Origin: Sinomicrobium pectinilyticum
Lineage (GTDB): Bacteria; Bacteroidota; Bacteroidia; Flavobacteriales; Flavobacteriaceae
Length of the DNA: 64,000 nt
Assembly: GCF_003725735.1 (NCBI RefSeq)
Contig: NZ_RJTM01000011.1
Location: 81,189-145,188 of the forward strand
Direction: 5' to 3'
Shown here piece after piece: positions 43,735 through 52,766 of this stretch. The notes under the pieces were generated by a model. It did no database searches and had not been told where the DNA came from. It saw only the letters and a program-made list of their open reading frames with translations. A program made the position numbers and the translations under genes. Every line of letters starts with the position of its first letter. Position 1 is the first letter of the stretch.

Positions 43735-46614
43735 ATGGCTGAAAACGCAACATTGAGGCTTAATAAAGTGCTGAGAGAACTGAATATTTCATTGGACAGG
43801 GCAGTGGAACACCTGTCTTCCAAAGGATATGATGTGGATGCCAGACCCACTACCAAAATATCCAATGAAGTATACCAGGTTCTTTTGGAAGAGTTTCAGA
43901 CGGATAAAAGTAAAAAGGTAGCGTCCAAAGAGGTGGGAGAAGAAAAGAGGAAAGAGAAGGAAGCTATACGCCAGGAACTCGAACGGGAGCAGGAGATGAA
44001 ACGAAAAGCCCAGGAGCAGCAGGAGATTATTAAGGCGAAAGCCAGCCTGTCCGGGCCAAAGACCGTAGGAAAAATAGATCTGGATCCCAAGAAGACCGAA
44101 GAAAACAAGACCGAAGAAACACCGGAAGCAAACGAAGCCGCCACTCCCCCGGCAGAGACAACCGGTAATGCACCTGAAGCTCCCGAAACTACGGAGAGTA
44201 AGGCAGAAGAAACCGTGACATCCGACGAGAAAAAAGAAACTGTAGAAAAAAGTGCCCCGGCAGATACCGGTAAAGTGGAAAAAGAGCAGCAACAGCCTGT
44301 AGTTCCCGAAAAAGAGAAGGAAGTAAAACAGGAAAAAGTGCCGGAAAAAGAAAAGCCGGAATCTAAAGAGGAGAAAAAGACCCAGAAGGTCATCGTACAG
44401 GACGAAGAGGTAGAAAGCGAAAAGCTTACAACCCAGTATCAGAAGCTTTCCGGTCCGAAAATGACCGGAGAGAAGATAGACCTGTCCCAGTTTGACAAGC
44501 CTAAGAAAAAGAAACCGGCTGCCCAGGGCGGAGATGATAAACAGGCAGGTACAGGTAACAATAATAAAGACAGAAAGCGCAAGCGCAAAAGAATCAGTAA
44601 GGATGGTCCGGGCGGAAACTTCACTCAGGGTAATAAACAGGGTGGCAGCAATTTCCGTAAAAAAGGAAAGCCAGGCATTAGTAAGCCGGCGATCAGCAAA
44701 GTGGAGCCCACTGATGAAGAAGTGCAGAAGCAGGTAAGGGAAACCCTGGAAAAACTGCAGGGAAAATCGAGCAAGTCCAAAGGTGCCAAGTACCGAAGAG
44801 AGAAGCGGGATTTCCACCGTCAGAAATCGGAGGAGGACATGGCACAACAGGAACTGGACAGCAAGGTGCTGAAAGTTACGGAATTTGTTACCGTAGCCGA
44901 AGTAGCCACCATGATGAACGTTCCTACCACCAATATAATTTCGGCATGTATGTCACTCGGTATCATGGTTACCATGAACCAGCGTCTGGATGCGGAAACC
45001 CTTTCTATCGTAGCGGAAGAATTCGGGTATGAAGTAGAGTTTGTAACTGCCGATATAGAAGAATCTATCGTAGAGCAGGAAGACAATCCGGAAGATCTCG
45101 AAGCGAGAGCGCCTATCGTTACGGTAATGGGGCACGTAGACCACGGTAAAACATCATTACTGGATTATATCCGGGAAGAAAATGTTATTGCCGGGGAAAG
45201 CGGAGGCATTACACAGCACATCGGTGCTTACGGAGTGAGCCTGCCGGACGGCCAAAGGATTACTTTCCTCGATACCCCGGGGCACGAAGCGTTTACCGCA
45301 ATGCGTGCCAGGGGAGCACAGGTGACCGATCTTGCTATTATAGTGATCGCCGCGGACGATGATGTGATGCCACAGACCAAAGAGGCTATCAGTCATGCCC
45401 AGGCAGCGGGAGTGCCGATCGTTTTTGCCATAAACAAGGTGGATAAGCCTACGGCTAACCCGGATAAGATAAAAGAGCGCCTCGCGTCCATGAACCTGTT
45501 GGTGGAAGACTGGGGTGGAAAAGTACAATCGCAGGATATTTCTGCCAAGACAGGGCTCGGGGTAACCGAATTGTTGGAGAAAGTGCTGCTGGAGGCGGAA
45601 ATACTGGAATTGAAAGCTAATCCGGATAAGGCGGCCAACGGAACCGTTGTTGAAGCATTCCTGGATAAAGGACGGGGATATGTGGCTACTATACTGGTAC
45701 AGGGAGGAACCCTCCGGGTAGGAGATTATGTATTGGCCGGAAAACACAGTGGTAAAGTGAAAGCCATGCACGATGAAAGGGGCAACCTGATCAAAGAAGC
45801 AGGGCCGTCGACGCCGATATCCATTCTGGGTCTCGACGGGGCACCGCAGGCAGGGGATAAATTCCACGTGTTTGAAGATGAAAAAGAAGCCAAGCAGATC
45901 GCAGCCAAACGTACCCAGTTGCAAAGAGAACAGTCCGTACGTACACAAAGGCATATCACTCTCGATGAAATAGGTCGTCGTATAGCACTTGGGGACTTTA
46001 AGGAACTCAACATTATCCTGAAAGGGGATGTGGACGGTTCGGTTGAAGCGTTGACAGACTCCTTCCAGAAGCTTTCCACGGATGAGATACAGATCAATAT
46101 CATCCACAAAGCGGTTGGTCCGATTACAGAATCTGATGTGTTGCTGGCCTCGGCGTCCGATGCCATCATTATAGGGTTTAACGTAAGGCCTATGGGTAAC
46201 GCCCGTTCCATAGCAGATAAAGAAGAGATCGATATCCGTACCTATTCCATTATTTACGATGCGATCAATGACCTGAAAGATGCGATGGAAGGCATGTTGT
46301 CTCCGGAAATGAAAGAAGAGATAACCGGTACGGCCGAAATAAGGGAAACCTTCAAGATATCCAAGGTAGGGACCATTGCAGGATGTATGGTTACCGATGG
46401 TAAGATATACAGGAATTCCGGTATCCGTCTCATACGTGACGGTGTGGTTATCTTCACCGGTGAGCTTTCTTCCCTGAAACGCTTTAAAGATGATGTGAAG
46501 GAAGTGTCCAAGGGGTACGACTGCGGTATGCAGGTGAAAAACTACAACGATATCAAAGAAGGGGATATTATAGAAGCATTCCAGGAAGTGGAAGTGAAGA
46601 AGAAGTTGAAGTAA
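43735..46614 (+). CDS. infB: Translation initiation factor IF-2
   Basis: A 959-residue GTPase that brings initiator tRNA to the ribosome. The N-terminal IF2_N domain (1-55) is followed by a long, charged, low-complexity region (about 60-370, rich in E, K, P, Q), a second IF2_N-like domain (about 380-440), and the G domain starting near 455: G1 [12 protein letters not shown]2-like ITQHIGAY, G3 DTPGHEAF, G4 NKVD, and the C-terminal domains II-IV. The starting ATG at 43735 and the length are as expected for Bacteroidota. A clear terminator follows. Confidence 0.98.
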   Translation: MAENATLRLNKVLRELNISLDRAVEHLSSKGYDVDARPTTKISNEVYQVLLEEFQTDKSKKVASKEVGEEKRKEKEAIRQELEREQEMKRKAQEQQEIIKAKASLSGPKTVGKIDLDPKKTEENKTEETPEANEAATPPAETTGNAPEAPETTESKAEETVTSDEKKETVEKSAPADTGKVEKEQQQPVVPEKEKEVKQEKVPEKEKPESKEEKKTQKVIVQDEEVESEKLTTQYQKLSGPKMTGEKIDLSQFDKPKKKKPAAQGGDDKQAGTGNNNKDRKRKRKRISKDGPGGNFTQGNKQGGSNFRKKGKPGISKPAISKVEPTDEEVQKQVRETLEKLQGKSSKSKGAKYRREKRDFHRQKSEEDMAQQELDSKVLKVTEFVTVAEVATMMNVPTTNIISACMSLGIMVTMNQRLDAETLSIVAEEFGYEVEFVTADIEESIVEQEDNPEDLEARAPIVTVMGHVDHGKTSLLDYIREENVIAGESGGITQHIGAYGVSLPDGQRITFLDTPGHEAFTAMRARGAQVTDLAIIVIAADDDVMPQTKEAISHAQAAGVPIVFAINKVDKPTANPDKIKERLASMNLLVEDWGGKVQSQDISAKTGLGVTELLEKVLLEAEILELKANPDKAANGTVVEAFLDKGRGYVATILVQGGTLRVGDYVLAGKHSGKVKAMHDERGNLIKEAGPSTPISILGLDGAPQAGDKFHVFEDEKEAKQIAAKRTQLQREQSVRTQRHITLDEIGRRIALGDFKELNIILKGDVDGSVEALTDSFQKLSTDEIQINIIHKAVGPITESDVLLASASDAIIIGFNVRPMGNARSIADKEEIDIRTYSIIYDAINDLKDAMEGMLSPEMKEEITGTAEIRETFKISKVGTIAGCMVTDGKIYRNSGIRLIRDGVVIFTGELSSLKRFKDDVKEVSKGYDCGMQVKNYNDIKEGDIIEAFQEVEVKKKLK

Positions 46615-46631
46615 AACCTCTTCAGGATATA

Positions 46632-46667
46632 AAAAACGCCCTGATCTTTGCGGATCAGGGCGTTTTT
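46632..46667 (+). terminator. Intrinsic terminator of the rimP-nusA-infB operon
   Basis: Perfect 15-bp stem AAAAACGCCCTGATC and its complement, 6-nt loop, T run. Confidence 0.9.
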
Positions 46668-46778
46668 GTTTTTATTCCCGGATACGATAATCCGGAAATG
46701 ATCCAGGCCACAAACCATAAGGTTAACGAGGATATTGTTTAACCTACTTCCCTGATTTTTCCATAAACGTATTCGGGG

Positions 46779-46801
46779 AGAAGGATAAACTTTATCCTTC
46801 T
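46779..46801. repeat. Orphan hairpin
   Basis: AGAAGGATAA-ACT-TTATCCTTCT, a perfect 10-bp inverted repeat without a T tract on either strand, between infB and the ATP-grasp gene. Role unknown. Confidence 0.4.
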
Positions 46802-46898
46802 TGCACTCCCAATGATTATCAAGGATTTGGAATTTACCTGGTTGAATACGTTGAAAAGGCTTTTCTTATTGATAGTTGTATGCCGAATAATGGCCAAT

Positions 46899-47951
46899 TT
46901 AAAAACCGGCTATTTTCCTGTTCTGGATAAAGTGCGCATATAATTCCCGGACCCCTTTTCTGTAGGAGAGATAAGGCAGACCCCGTGACCGGTGGTTTAT
47001 TTTACTGATTTTATACATATATGTAATATGTCTGGCCAGTTCTTTCCAGGCAAATATGAGCGAATGACCGGGATCGTAAATATGTGTGGGTTCGCTCATG
47101 GCCCCGTTGAGTTCCACAACCATAAAATTTTTCCCGTTTTCCAGTTCTTCTACGGAGTTGAACATCAGGTCCAGCCTTCCGTAATAAAAGCCCGGTATTT
47201 GGGTGCACATATCGTTTATGACCTTGGTGATACCCTCACTTATCATATGACTGCAATCAGTGAACCGGGCCCCTCTGGCATGATTTCCGTAAGGTACCAG
47301 GACCCGCTTTTCATTTTTTTGCAGGATGTGGTCCAGCAGATCGCCGTATTCCTTTGCAATGGCTTTTAACTGGAGTTGATGTCTCGGCGTTTGCCGAAGC
47401 AGGGTCCGGATGGGAGAGATCCCGTCCCCGGTAACCGTAAGCAGTTCTTTGGAGACGATCCCCGTAATCCGGCCTTCCCGTTCCCCTGGCAACCTTATGT
47501 AAAAAATACCGATCTCGTAGGGAAGGGTAATAAATTCCTGGATGAGGTAATCAAAACCGGACTGCCTGTTATAAGTTTTGAGCTCTTCGGCAGAATGTAT
47601 CTTTTTTACCGCGTTTCCCCGGAGCCCGATATCAGGTTTTGCGATAAGAGGATAACGGAGCCCCTGCTTCTCTCGTATTTCCTCCAGGGCGGCATCCGGA
47701 GTGCCCTCTGCTATAAATACCGTTTTTGCATAAAATTCCTGAGGTATCAGGTCATATATCTTGCGTTTGGAGCCCATGATAAAGCCTCCGTTGCGGATAG
47801 ATGGATTAACCGTGTTGAAGAAAAACAGCGATCCCGCCCGTATGGCGTAATAAAGCCAGAGCAAGCTTATAGGGGCATAAATCACCTGAAAGGGCCAGTA
47901 TTCCCAGTGGGTGAGTTTGTGCAGCGATAATTTCAGGGCTTGTCCGGTCAT
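46899..47951 (-). CDS. ATP-grasp protein (ligase of unknown substrate)
   Basis: A 350-residue protein. The middle carries an ATP-grasp fold as in D-alanine-D-alanine ligase-like and RimK-like enzymes: YPLIAKPDIGLRGNAV, YLIQEFITLPYEIGIFY, RLDLMFNSVEELENG and VVELNGAMSEPTHIYDP, the last matching the metal-binding NxN part of such ligases. The first 55 residues include one hydrophobic stretch (PFQVIYAPISLLWLYYAI) that may anchor it to the membrane. The substrate is unknown. Its start overlaps the NRDE gene stop by 4 bp (ATGA), and it is the last gene of a five-gene run. Confidence 0.82.
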   Translation of the reverse strand: MTGQALKLSLHKLTHWEYWPFQVIYAPISLLWLYYAIRAGSLFFFNTVNPSIRNGGFIMGSKRKIYDLIPQEFYAKTVFIAEGTPDAALEEIREKQGLRYPLIAKPDIGLRGNAVKKIHSAEELKTYNRQSGFDYLIQEFITLPYEIGIFYIRLPGEREGRITGIVSKELLTVTGDGISPIRTLLRQTPRHQLQLKAIAKEYGDLLDHILQKNEKRVLVPYGNHARGARFTDCSHMISEGITKVINDMCTQIPGFYYGRLDLMFNSVEELENGKNFMVVELNGAMSEPTHIYDPGHSLIFAWKELARHITYMYKISKINHRSRGLPYLSYRKGVRELYAHFIQNRKIAGF

Positions 47952-48652
47952 AATTGCAGGCTAAAGAATTCTCTTTCCGGAAAGAGCTGCAGGTAGTTCA
48001 TGCAGGCCTTGTCTTTTTCTATTACACTTTGTGTGATACTGAGTGTCCTGAGCAGATTGCCCCGGTTGATTACCAGGCCGGATTCTCTGTTGTCCTTTTC
48101 CGTGTGTTCATGAAAGTCCAAGAGTTTTTCCGGGGAGAGGTCCCTGTGCTGTGCCGTGAAATCATAAAACCATTCCTCCCGCTGCTTTTGTTTTGCTTCG
48201 GTATACAGGGTGGAAGAAGAAAGAATGTGCAGCTTTTCTGTTTCAAGTGCAGAAGTTTCCCTGCCTATACCGTCCCAGCGCAGGAGAAAGAGATCGGGGG
48301 CTGCATACAGCAGAACAGTAAAGGGTTCTATGTTTTCCAGGTTCATCCCGGTCCAGTGTCCGACCGGGGAGGGGGCACCTATGATTTCCAGTAAGATCAA
48401 CCCCCTGCTTTTTCTATAATTACCTTTGAATGTATGTTTTTCCCTGGCTCCATTGAGTAATATGGCTGTTGCTCCGTTCATATCCATCGTAAACCAGCTT
48501 CCCCCGTAAAGATGGTCCTTCGGGAATACCACCTTTTTATGGTTCAGGGAATGGACTTCAGGCGGAAGAGCTATTGGCCTCACCGTGCTTTCGTCCCTGT
48601 TAGAGGTGAGGATCACCTGTGACCCGGTATTTACAAAACTTACTGTGCACAT
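47948..48652 (-). CDS. NRDE-family (TANGO2-like) protein
   Basis: A 234-residue protein of the NRDE family (transport and Golgi organization 2). The family name motif is visible near the start, SNRDE in LTSNRDESTVRP, together with Cys2 (MCTVSFV) as a possible N-terminal nucleophile, and GGSWFTMDMNGATAILLNG. Human TANGO2 and bacterial relatives have been linked to heme or lipid handling, but the reaction is not settled. It overlaps the ATP-grasp gene by 4 bp and the DinB gene by 13 bp. Confidence 0.87.
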   Translation of the reverse strand: MCTVSFVNTGSQVILTSNRDESTVRPIALPPEVHSLNHKKVVFPKDHLYGGSWFTMDMNGATAILLNGAREKHTFKGNYRKSRGLILLEIIGAPSPVGHWTGMNLENIEPFTVLLYAAPDLFLLRWDGIGRETSALETEKLHILSSSTLYTEAKQKQREEWFYDFTAQHRDLSPEKLLDFHEHTEKDNRESGLVINRGNLLRTLSITQSVIEKDKACMNYLQLFPEREFFSLQL

Positions 48653-49131
48653 TGCTTTTTACGGTATTCTACAGTAGAGGGTGCCATGCCGAAAGTATCA
48701 CTTATCCTTATCCGGTCAAATTTCAGGACGGCTACACGTATCAGGGCCTGGTGATGTATGGTGTGCTCCAGGTTGTAGAGCAGTTCCCTAAAGTAGTTGC
48801 TTTGTATACATATGTGATGTGTATGAAAAGTTTGTTCCAGGAGTAATGGCTTGTTTGTTCTCCTTATTGTGTTGCCGATATTTTTAATGTATTCCAGTGC
48901 TACGGGTATTTCGGTTTCTATATGCCGGTTCCGTTGCCTGCTGTCATAATTTACTTTTCCGGTCTCGTAGCTGTGAATGAGACAGAGGAAAAATTCGATG
49001 ATGTGACGATAATGCTGACCTACAGTAGCCCCGTTAAGCTCGGGACAGGGAGAATTATACTCCGGTAGTGTAAGTTGCCCCGCCAGGTCTACCAGTTCGT
49101 CAAGACATGATTTTAAGGAATCAAAAAGCAT
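48640..49131 (-). CDS. DinB-like four-helix protein
   Basis: A 163-residue protein of the DinB/YfiT-like four-helix bundle. The metal-binding histidines fit: GQHYRHIIEF near residue 37 and LEHTIHHQALIR near 121. Many such proteins are thiol transferases using bacillithiol or mycothiol or unknown thiols; the substrate is not predictable. Its frame overlaps the following NRDE gene by 13 bp, and the DoxX gene ends 12 bp before its start. Confidence 0.82.
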   Translation of the reverse strand: MLFDSLKSCLDELVDLAGQLTLPEYNSPCPELNGATVGQHYRHIIEFFLCLIHSYETGKVNYDSRQRNRHIETEIPVALEYIKNIGNTIRRTNKPLLLEQTFHTHHICIQSNYFRELLYNLEHTIHHQALIRVAVLKFDRIRISDTFGMAPSTVEYRKKQCAQ

Positions 49132-49143
49132 ATTGAAAAGCGT

Positions 49144-49521
49144 TTACGAAGGGTAATTTAGGATTTTTTTTCGTATAATTAAAAATAGGCCGCTGAAGAA
49201 AAATGTTACACAGGCGAGAATAAAAAGTGTACCGCCATCGCCGGACACCTCGATTCCCAGGACAAATATATGTGAGGCAATAGCGCCAGTCATGATAAAC
49301 AGGCAGGCAATGGCCCCGTAAACGGCGGTTTTGGGTATGAGTAAAAGGAGTGCTGTAATAAGTTCGGCTATACCCAGCCCGATGCGACCGTAAGGCTCGG
49401 CTCCGAGTGCGGAAAAAATATGAACAGATTCGGGGGCTCCTGTGAATTTGTAAAACAGGGTCTGTAGTAAAATGATTGTGGGTATCGCGCGGATAGCCCA
49501 ATCGAGGATGTTTTTTTTCAT
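49144..49521 (-). CDS. DoxX-family membrane protein
   Basis: A 125-residue membrane protein with four hydrophobic helices and the DoxX pattern AIPTIILLQTLFYKFTGAPESVHIF, then GLGIAELITALLLLIP. DoxX-like proteins take part in thiol or quinone-linked redox in some bacteria, but most are uncharacterised. It overlaps the YHS gene by 4 bp and is followed by the DinB gene after 12 bp. Confidence 0.85.
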   Translation of the reverse strand: MKKNILDWAIRAIPTIILLQTLFYKFTGAPESVHIFSALGAEPYGRIGLGIAELITALLLLIPKTAVYGAIACLFIMTGAIASHIFVLGIEVSGDGGTLFILACVTFFFSGLFLIIRKKILNYPS

Positions 49522-49991
49522 TTGTCGGGATTTTTAGAGGTTATCAGCTTTTTCCAGTTTCGATCTGCGTTTCGCATGAGATTCATTTCGTTCCTGTTCC
49601 AGCTTTTCATGGTATTTACAGGGAAACGGTTGTAAAACAGGTATAATTTGCCGTCGGAGATCTTGAATGTTTCGGGATTGATATCTACTTTCTTTCCGTT
49701 ATCTCCCATGGCAAAGGCACACCAACCCCCGTAGCGGGGAAGGTATTTCTCCGGGTATTTGAGAAGGAGTTTCCGGTTCTCCGCGGAGGAACAGTGATAG
49801 ACAGCGCCGTATAAGGTTACAGGGAATTCTTTTTTGCCTTCAAGGGCTTTTCCTTGTTCGAAATAAGCAACCGGGTCATATCCGTGAATGGCCACACCGT
49901 TGGAAAGATTATGGTGGTTTTTGAATTCCTGGGCATAAAAAATACCCGGGATAAGAAAGGCGAACAAGATGGACAGGGCAACATTTTTCAT
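49518..49991 (-). CDS. YHS-domain protein, exported
   Basis: A 157-residue protein with a signal peptide (KNVALSILFAFLIPGIFYAQ) and a YHS-like domain. The core reads VAIHGYDPVAYF, then GAVYHCSSAENRKLL, and YGGWCAFAMGDNGKKV, a pattern common to Bacteroidota YHS proteins. YHS domains often bind metals such as copper or heavy metals through the paired Cys residues (C67-type and C93-type positions). Function is unknown. It heads the five-gene minus-strand run. Confidence 0.83.
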   Translation of the reverse strand: MKNVALSILFAFLIPGIFYAQEFKNHHNLSNGVAIHGYDPVAYFEQGKALEGKKEFPVTLYGAVYHCSSAENRKLLLKYPEKYLPRYGGWCAFAMGDNGKKVDINPETFKISDGKLYLFYNRFPVNTMKSWNRNEMNLMRNADRNWKKLITSKNPDK

Positions 49992-50080
49992 AACCGGTAT
50001 TTTTACCCTGCAAAGTTAGATCATCCGGTCACGGCAAAATGTCAGCTATCTTGCAGTTTGGTAAAAAAAACAGGTTCCGC

Positions 50081-50761
50081 TCATATCCTTGAGATATCAG
50101 GAATGATAATTTCCCTTCGGTTGTAGATGAGCAGTTCTTTTTCTTTCAGCTCGTTAAGTAATTGTGTGGCTGTTTGCCTGGTCGTGCAGATAATTTGTGC
50201 GATATCGTGTTGAGTCAGGTAGTTATGAAGGGTTACCCTGTTACCGTCGTAAACGCCCTCCTGTTCACACCATTCTCTTAAAAAAGCGGAAAGCCGGCTT
50301 TTGGCATCTTTAAAAACGAGGTTGGTATAGTTGTTTTTCAGACGTTTCATTTTCAGTCCTACGAACTTGGTATAAGAGAGCGCCAGGTTTGGATATTTTA
50401 ACAACAGGTTTTCGAAATCGGAAAGTAAAAAACTGCAAACAATGATGTCATCGGTGAGGGCCTGGGCATATTCCGTGGTAGAAGGCCTGTCCGATTCAAG
50501 GGTAAGTTCGCCGAACAGGTCTCCTTTTCTTAAGATCTCCTTTATGGTTTCGTTACCGTCCCGGTCGGTTTCCACGATTTTTATGTTACCCCTTTTGAGG
50601 AAGTAAATACGTGGGGTGTCGGAACCGGAAAAATAGAGGATATCTCCTTTTTCGGCTTTTTTAAAACCGGTAATAATACACAATTGCCGGATCTGCCTGA
50701 AATTTAATACGCGAAAAAGCCGGTGGTCCTTTAAATGCCAGTATTTTAATTCTTCATACAT
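50081..50761 (-). CDS. Crp/Fnr-family transcriptional regulator
   Basis: A 226-residue regulator with an N-terminal cyclic-nucleotide-binding-like sensor domain (about 20-135, GDILYFSGSDTPRIYFLKRG, given as family pattern) and a C-terminal winged helix (about 150-220, with TQHDIAQIICTTRQTATQLLNEL). There is no FNR-type cysteine cluster at the N-terminus. It lies 89 bp upstream of the YHS gene on the same strand and may control the five-gene run. It is a different protein from the regulator at 1-216: the recognition helices differ. Confidence 0.92.
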   Translation of the reverse strand: MYEELKYWHLKDHRLFRVLNFRQIRQLCIITGFKKAEKGDILYFSGSDTPRIYFLKRGNIKIVETDRDGNETIKEILRKGDLFGELTLESDRPSTTEYAQALTDDIIVCSFLLSDFENLLLKYPNLALSYTKFVGLKMKRLKNNYTNLVFKDAKSRLSAFLREWCEQEGVYDGNRVTLHNYLTQHDIAQIICTTRQTATQLLNELKEKELLIYNRREIIIPDISRI

Positions 50762-50820
50762 ATGGCTTCAGCGAATAAATTATGTTCCGTAGCTGGCAAT
50801 TAACGGGGAAATGCAGGTGG

Positions 50821-51201
50821 TTACGGGGCGATGATAAAGGCACTGGGGTATTTCTTTTTGACTTCGATCAAATACCTGTCCGCTTCCAGTTTTGTTCTGA
50901 ATTTACCGACATAAACGCGGTATGTGGGGGTTTTAAAAGCAATGTCGCAGTTAAAACTGAACGTATTCTCAAATTTGGCCTTTTCCGTGGTAGCCCCTTC
51001 CAGCGACCCGTTGTATATTTGGATACGATACCTGTCGGCACCACTATCGTCTTTGTTCAGCTCCGTTTTGGCAGCCAGGAGTTTTTCAACTTTAACATCC
51101 TGGCGGATGTTAATTTTTCCTTCCTGTGCGTACGTGCCGGTAAGGGTGAGAAGTAGGAAAAATAAAAGGCTTGAGCCACTGTGTATGCTTAAAAATCTCA
51201 T
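50821..51201 (-). CDS. SPOR-domain protein, exported
   Basis: A 126-residue protein with a signal peptide (start ATG 51201, MRFLSIHSGSSLLFFLLL) and a C-terminal SPOR domain (about 55-125; RYRIQIYNGSLEGA, YRVYVGKFRTKLEADRYL). SPOR domains bind peptidoglycan lacking stem peptides, often at the division site. The ATG at 51222 would give a longer form without better signal. It is divergent from the respiratory operon, whose promoter region lies between them. Confidence 0.87.
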   Translation of the reverse strand: MRFLSIHSGSSLLFFLLLTLTGTYAQEGKINIRQDVKVEKLLAAKTELNKDDSGADRYRIQIYNGSLEGATTEKAKFENTFSFNCDIAFKTPTYRVYVGKFRTKLEADRYLIEVKKKYPSAFIIAP

Positions 51202-51325
51202 AATGAATACTGTTTTGTGCAAAAGTAATTTTTTAGCTTGAAATCATAACGTTAAAATTTATTTAGAATTGTTATAAATTAATTATTAACGCTTTGCCAA
51301 CATTTCCCAAATGAAGTCTATATCG

Positions 51326-51333
51326 TATTTTTG
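51326..51333 (+). promoter_or_regulatory. -7 promoter element for the ACIII/cox operon
   Basis: TATTTTTG matches TAnnTTTG, 90 bp before actA. No well-spaced -33 element is seen. Confidence 0.4.
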
Positions 51334-51422
51334 TGCACGGATTTTAAGAACCTGTGTTTTTTTTGTTGTTATCTGACGAAAAAATCATGCCAAATTAAGG
51401 AGCGATAACACATAATATTGAT

Positions 51423-52703
51423 ATGAAAGAGGTGATACACCGCAATTCTGTTTCAGGAATTCTAAGTATTAGTCTGGCTATTCTGCTGGCGTTTTCCACA
51501 ACTCTTTTTGGACAAGAAGGTGACCCGGATAGGGGGAAGCAGTTATTTAATTCCAATTGTGCAGCCTGTCATAAGTTGGATCAGAAAATGACAGGACCGG
51601 CTCTCGCTGGTGTTACGGAGAAGCGTGACAGGGAGTGGTTGCATAAATGGATAAAGAATAACGTGGCTCTCAGGAAATCCGGAGACCCGGAGGCTATAGC
51701 CATCTATGAAGAGTTTAATGGCGCAGCCATGAATATCTTCCCGCAATTATCCGAGCAGGATATAGATGATATCCTTGCATATACCGAAAATCCGCCGGTT
51801 TCTGCCGCTGCGGGTGGTGCCGGTGGTGCGGGTCAGGCTGTAGCTGCCGAACCTTCCGGTATCTCTAATGAAGTTGTTTTGGGGGCGCTTGTGCTGGTTT
51901 TTGCCATGCTTGCTATAATGTTGATCCTGGTGAACAGGACGCTTGTGCGTATAGCGGAGGCAAAAGGTATAGAGCTGCCTGAGGAGAAAGCAAAAAGGCT
52001 TCCTTTGTGGAAAGCTTTTGTGAAGAACCAGTTCCTGGTGTTTGTTTCCGTAATTGTGCTGCTTTTGGTCTCGGCTTACTTTGTTTACGGGTATCTGATG
52101 CAGGTAGGTGTCGACCAGGGCTACGAGCCTGTGCAGCCAATTCATTTCTCGCACAGGATTCACGCCGGGGATAATGAAATAGATTGTAAGTATTGTCACT
52201 CTTCTGCCAGGGTATCCAAAACTTCCGGTGTGCCTTCACTGAATGTATGTATGAACTGTCATAAGAATATTATGGAAGTGGCGCCGGAAACGGCTACTGC
52301 AGAGCATTCCAAGGAGTTTTATGACGGAGAGATTGAAAAGCTGTATGCTGCCGTAGGCTGGGATGTTGAAAACCAGTCGTACACCGGAGAAACCAAGCCT
52401 GTGAAATGGGTGAGGATTCACAACCTGCCGGATTTTGCGTATTTTAATCACTCACAACACGTAACTGTAGCTGGTCTGGCTTGCCAGGAATGCCACGGTC
52501 CCGTTGAGGAAATGGAAGTGGTGAGACAGTTTTCTCCGCTGACCATGGGTTGGTGTGTGGATTGTCACAGAACAACTGATGTCAGAATGGAGGGGAATGA
52601 GTATTACGAGAAAATACACGAAGAATTATCTAAGAAATACGGAGTGGAAAAACTCACCGCTGCACAGATGGGGGCGTTAGAGTGCGGTAAGTGCCACTAT
52701 TAA
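51423..52703 (+). CDS. actA: Alternative complex III subunit ActA, multiheme cytochrome c
   Basis: A 426-residue exported cytochrome with six CxxCH heme sites: CAACH (46-50) in a monoheme domain at the N-terminus, and five more (CKYCH near 255, CMNCH, CQECH, CVDCH, CGKCH at the end) in the multiheme domain. Between them lie two membrane helices (about 145-170, 200-222). It relays electrons from the quinol-oxidising part of alternative complex III towards cytochrome oxidase. The N-terminal monoheme domain is an addition to the pentaheme form often described. First gene of an eight-gene operon. Confidence 0.93.
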   Translation: MKEVIHRNSVSGILSISLAILLAFSTTLFGQEGDPDRGKQLFNSNCAACHKLDQKMTGPALAGVTEKRDREWLHKWIKNNVALRKSGDPEAIAIYEEFNGAAMNIFPQLSEQDIDDILAYTENPPVSAAAGGAGGAGQAVAAEPSGISNEVVLGALVLVFAMLAIMLILVNRTLVRIAEAKGIELPEEKAKRLPLWKAFVKNQFLVFVSVIVLLLVSAYFVYGYLMQVGVDQGYEPVQPIHFSHRIHAGDNEIDCKYCHSSARVSKTSGVPSLNVCMNCHKNIMEVAPETATAEHSKEFYDGEIEKLYAAVGWDVENQSYTGETKPVKWVRIHNLPDFAYFNHSQHVTVAGLACQECHGPVEEMEVVRQFSPLTMGWCVDCHRTTDVRMEGNEYYEKIHEELSKKYGVEKLTAAQMGALECGKCHY

Positions 52704-52766
52704 TAAAAAGTAAGGGCGCATGCATGTGCGCCTCTATTGTTAAAAAGAGCTAATTTTATATAAAAC

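Noticed and set aside
43789..44847. Long minus-strand frame inside infB
   Set aside because: It is a shadow of the low-complexity charged region of IF-2.
46812..46940. Small plus-strand ORF (MIIKDLEFTWLN...)
   Set aside because: It runs into the ATP-grasp gene on the other strand and has no supporting signals; similarity to a transposase end could not be supported.
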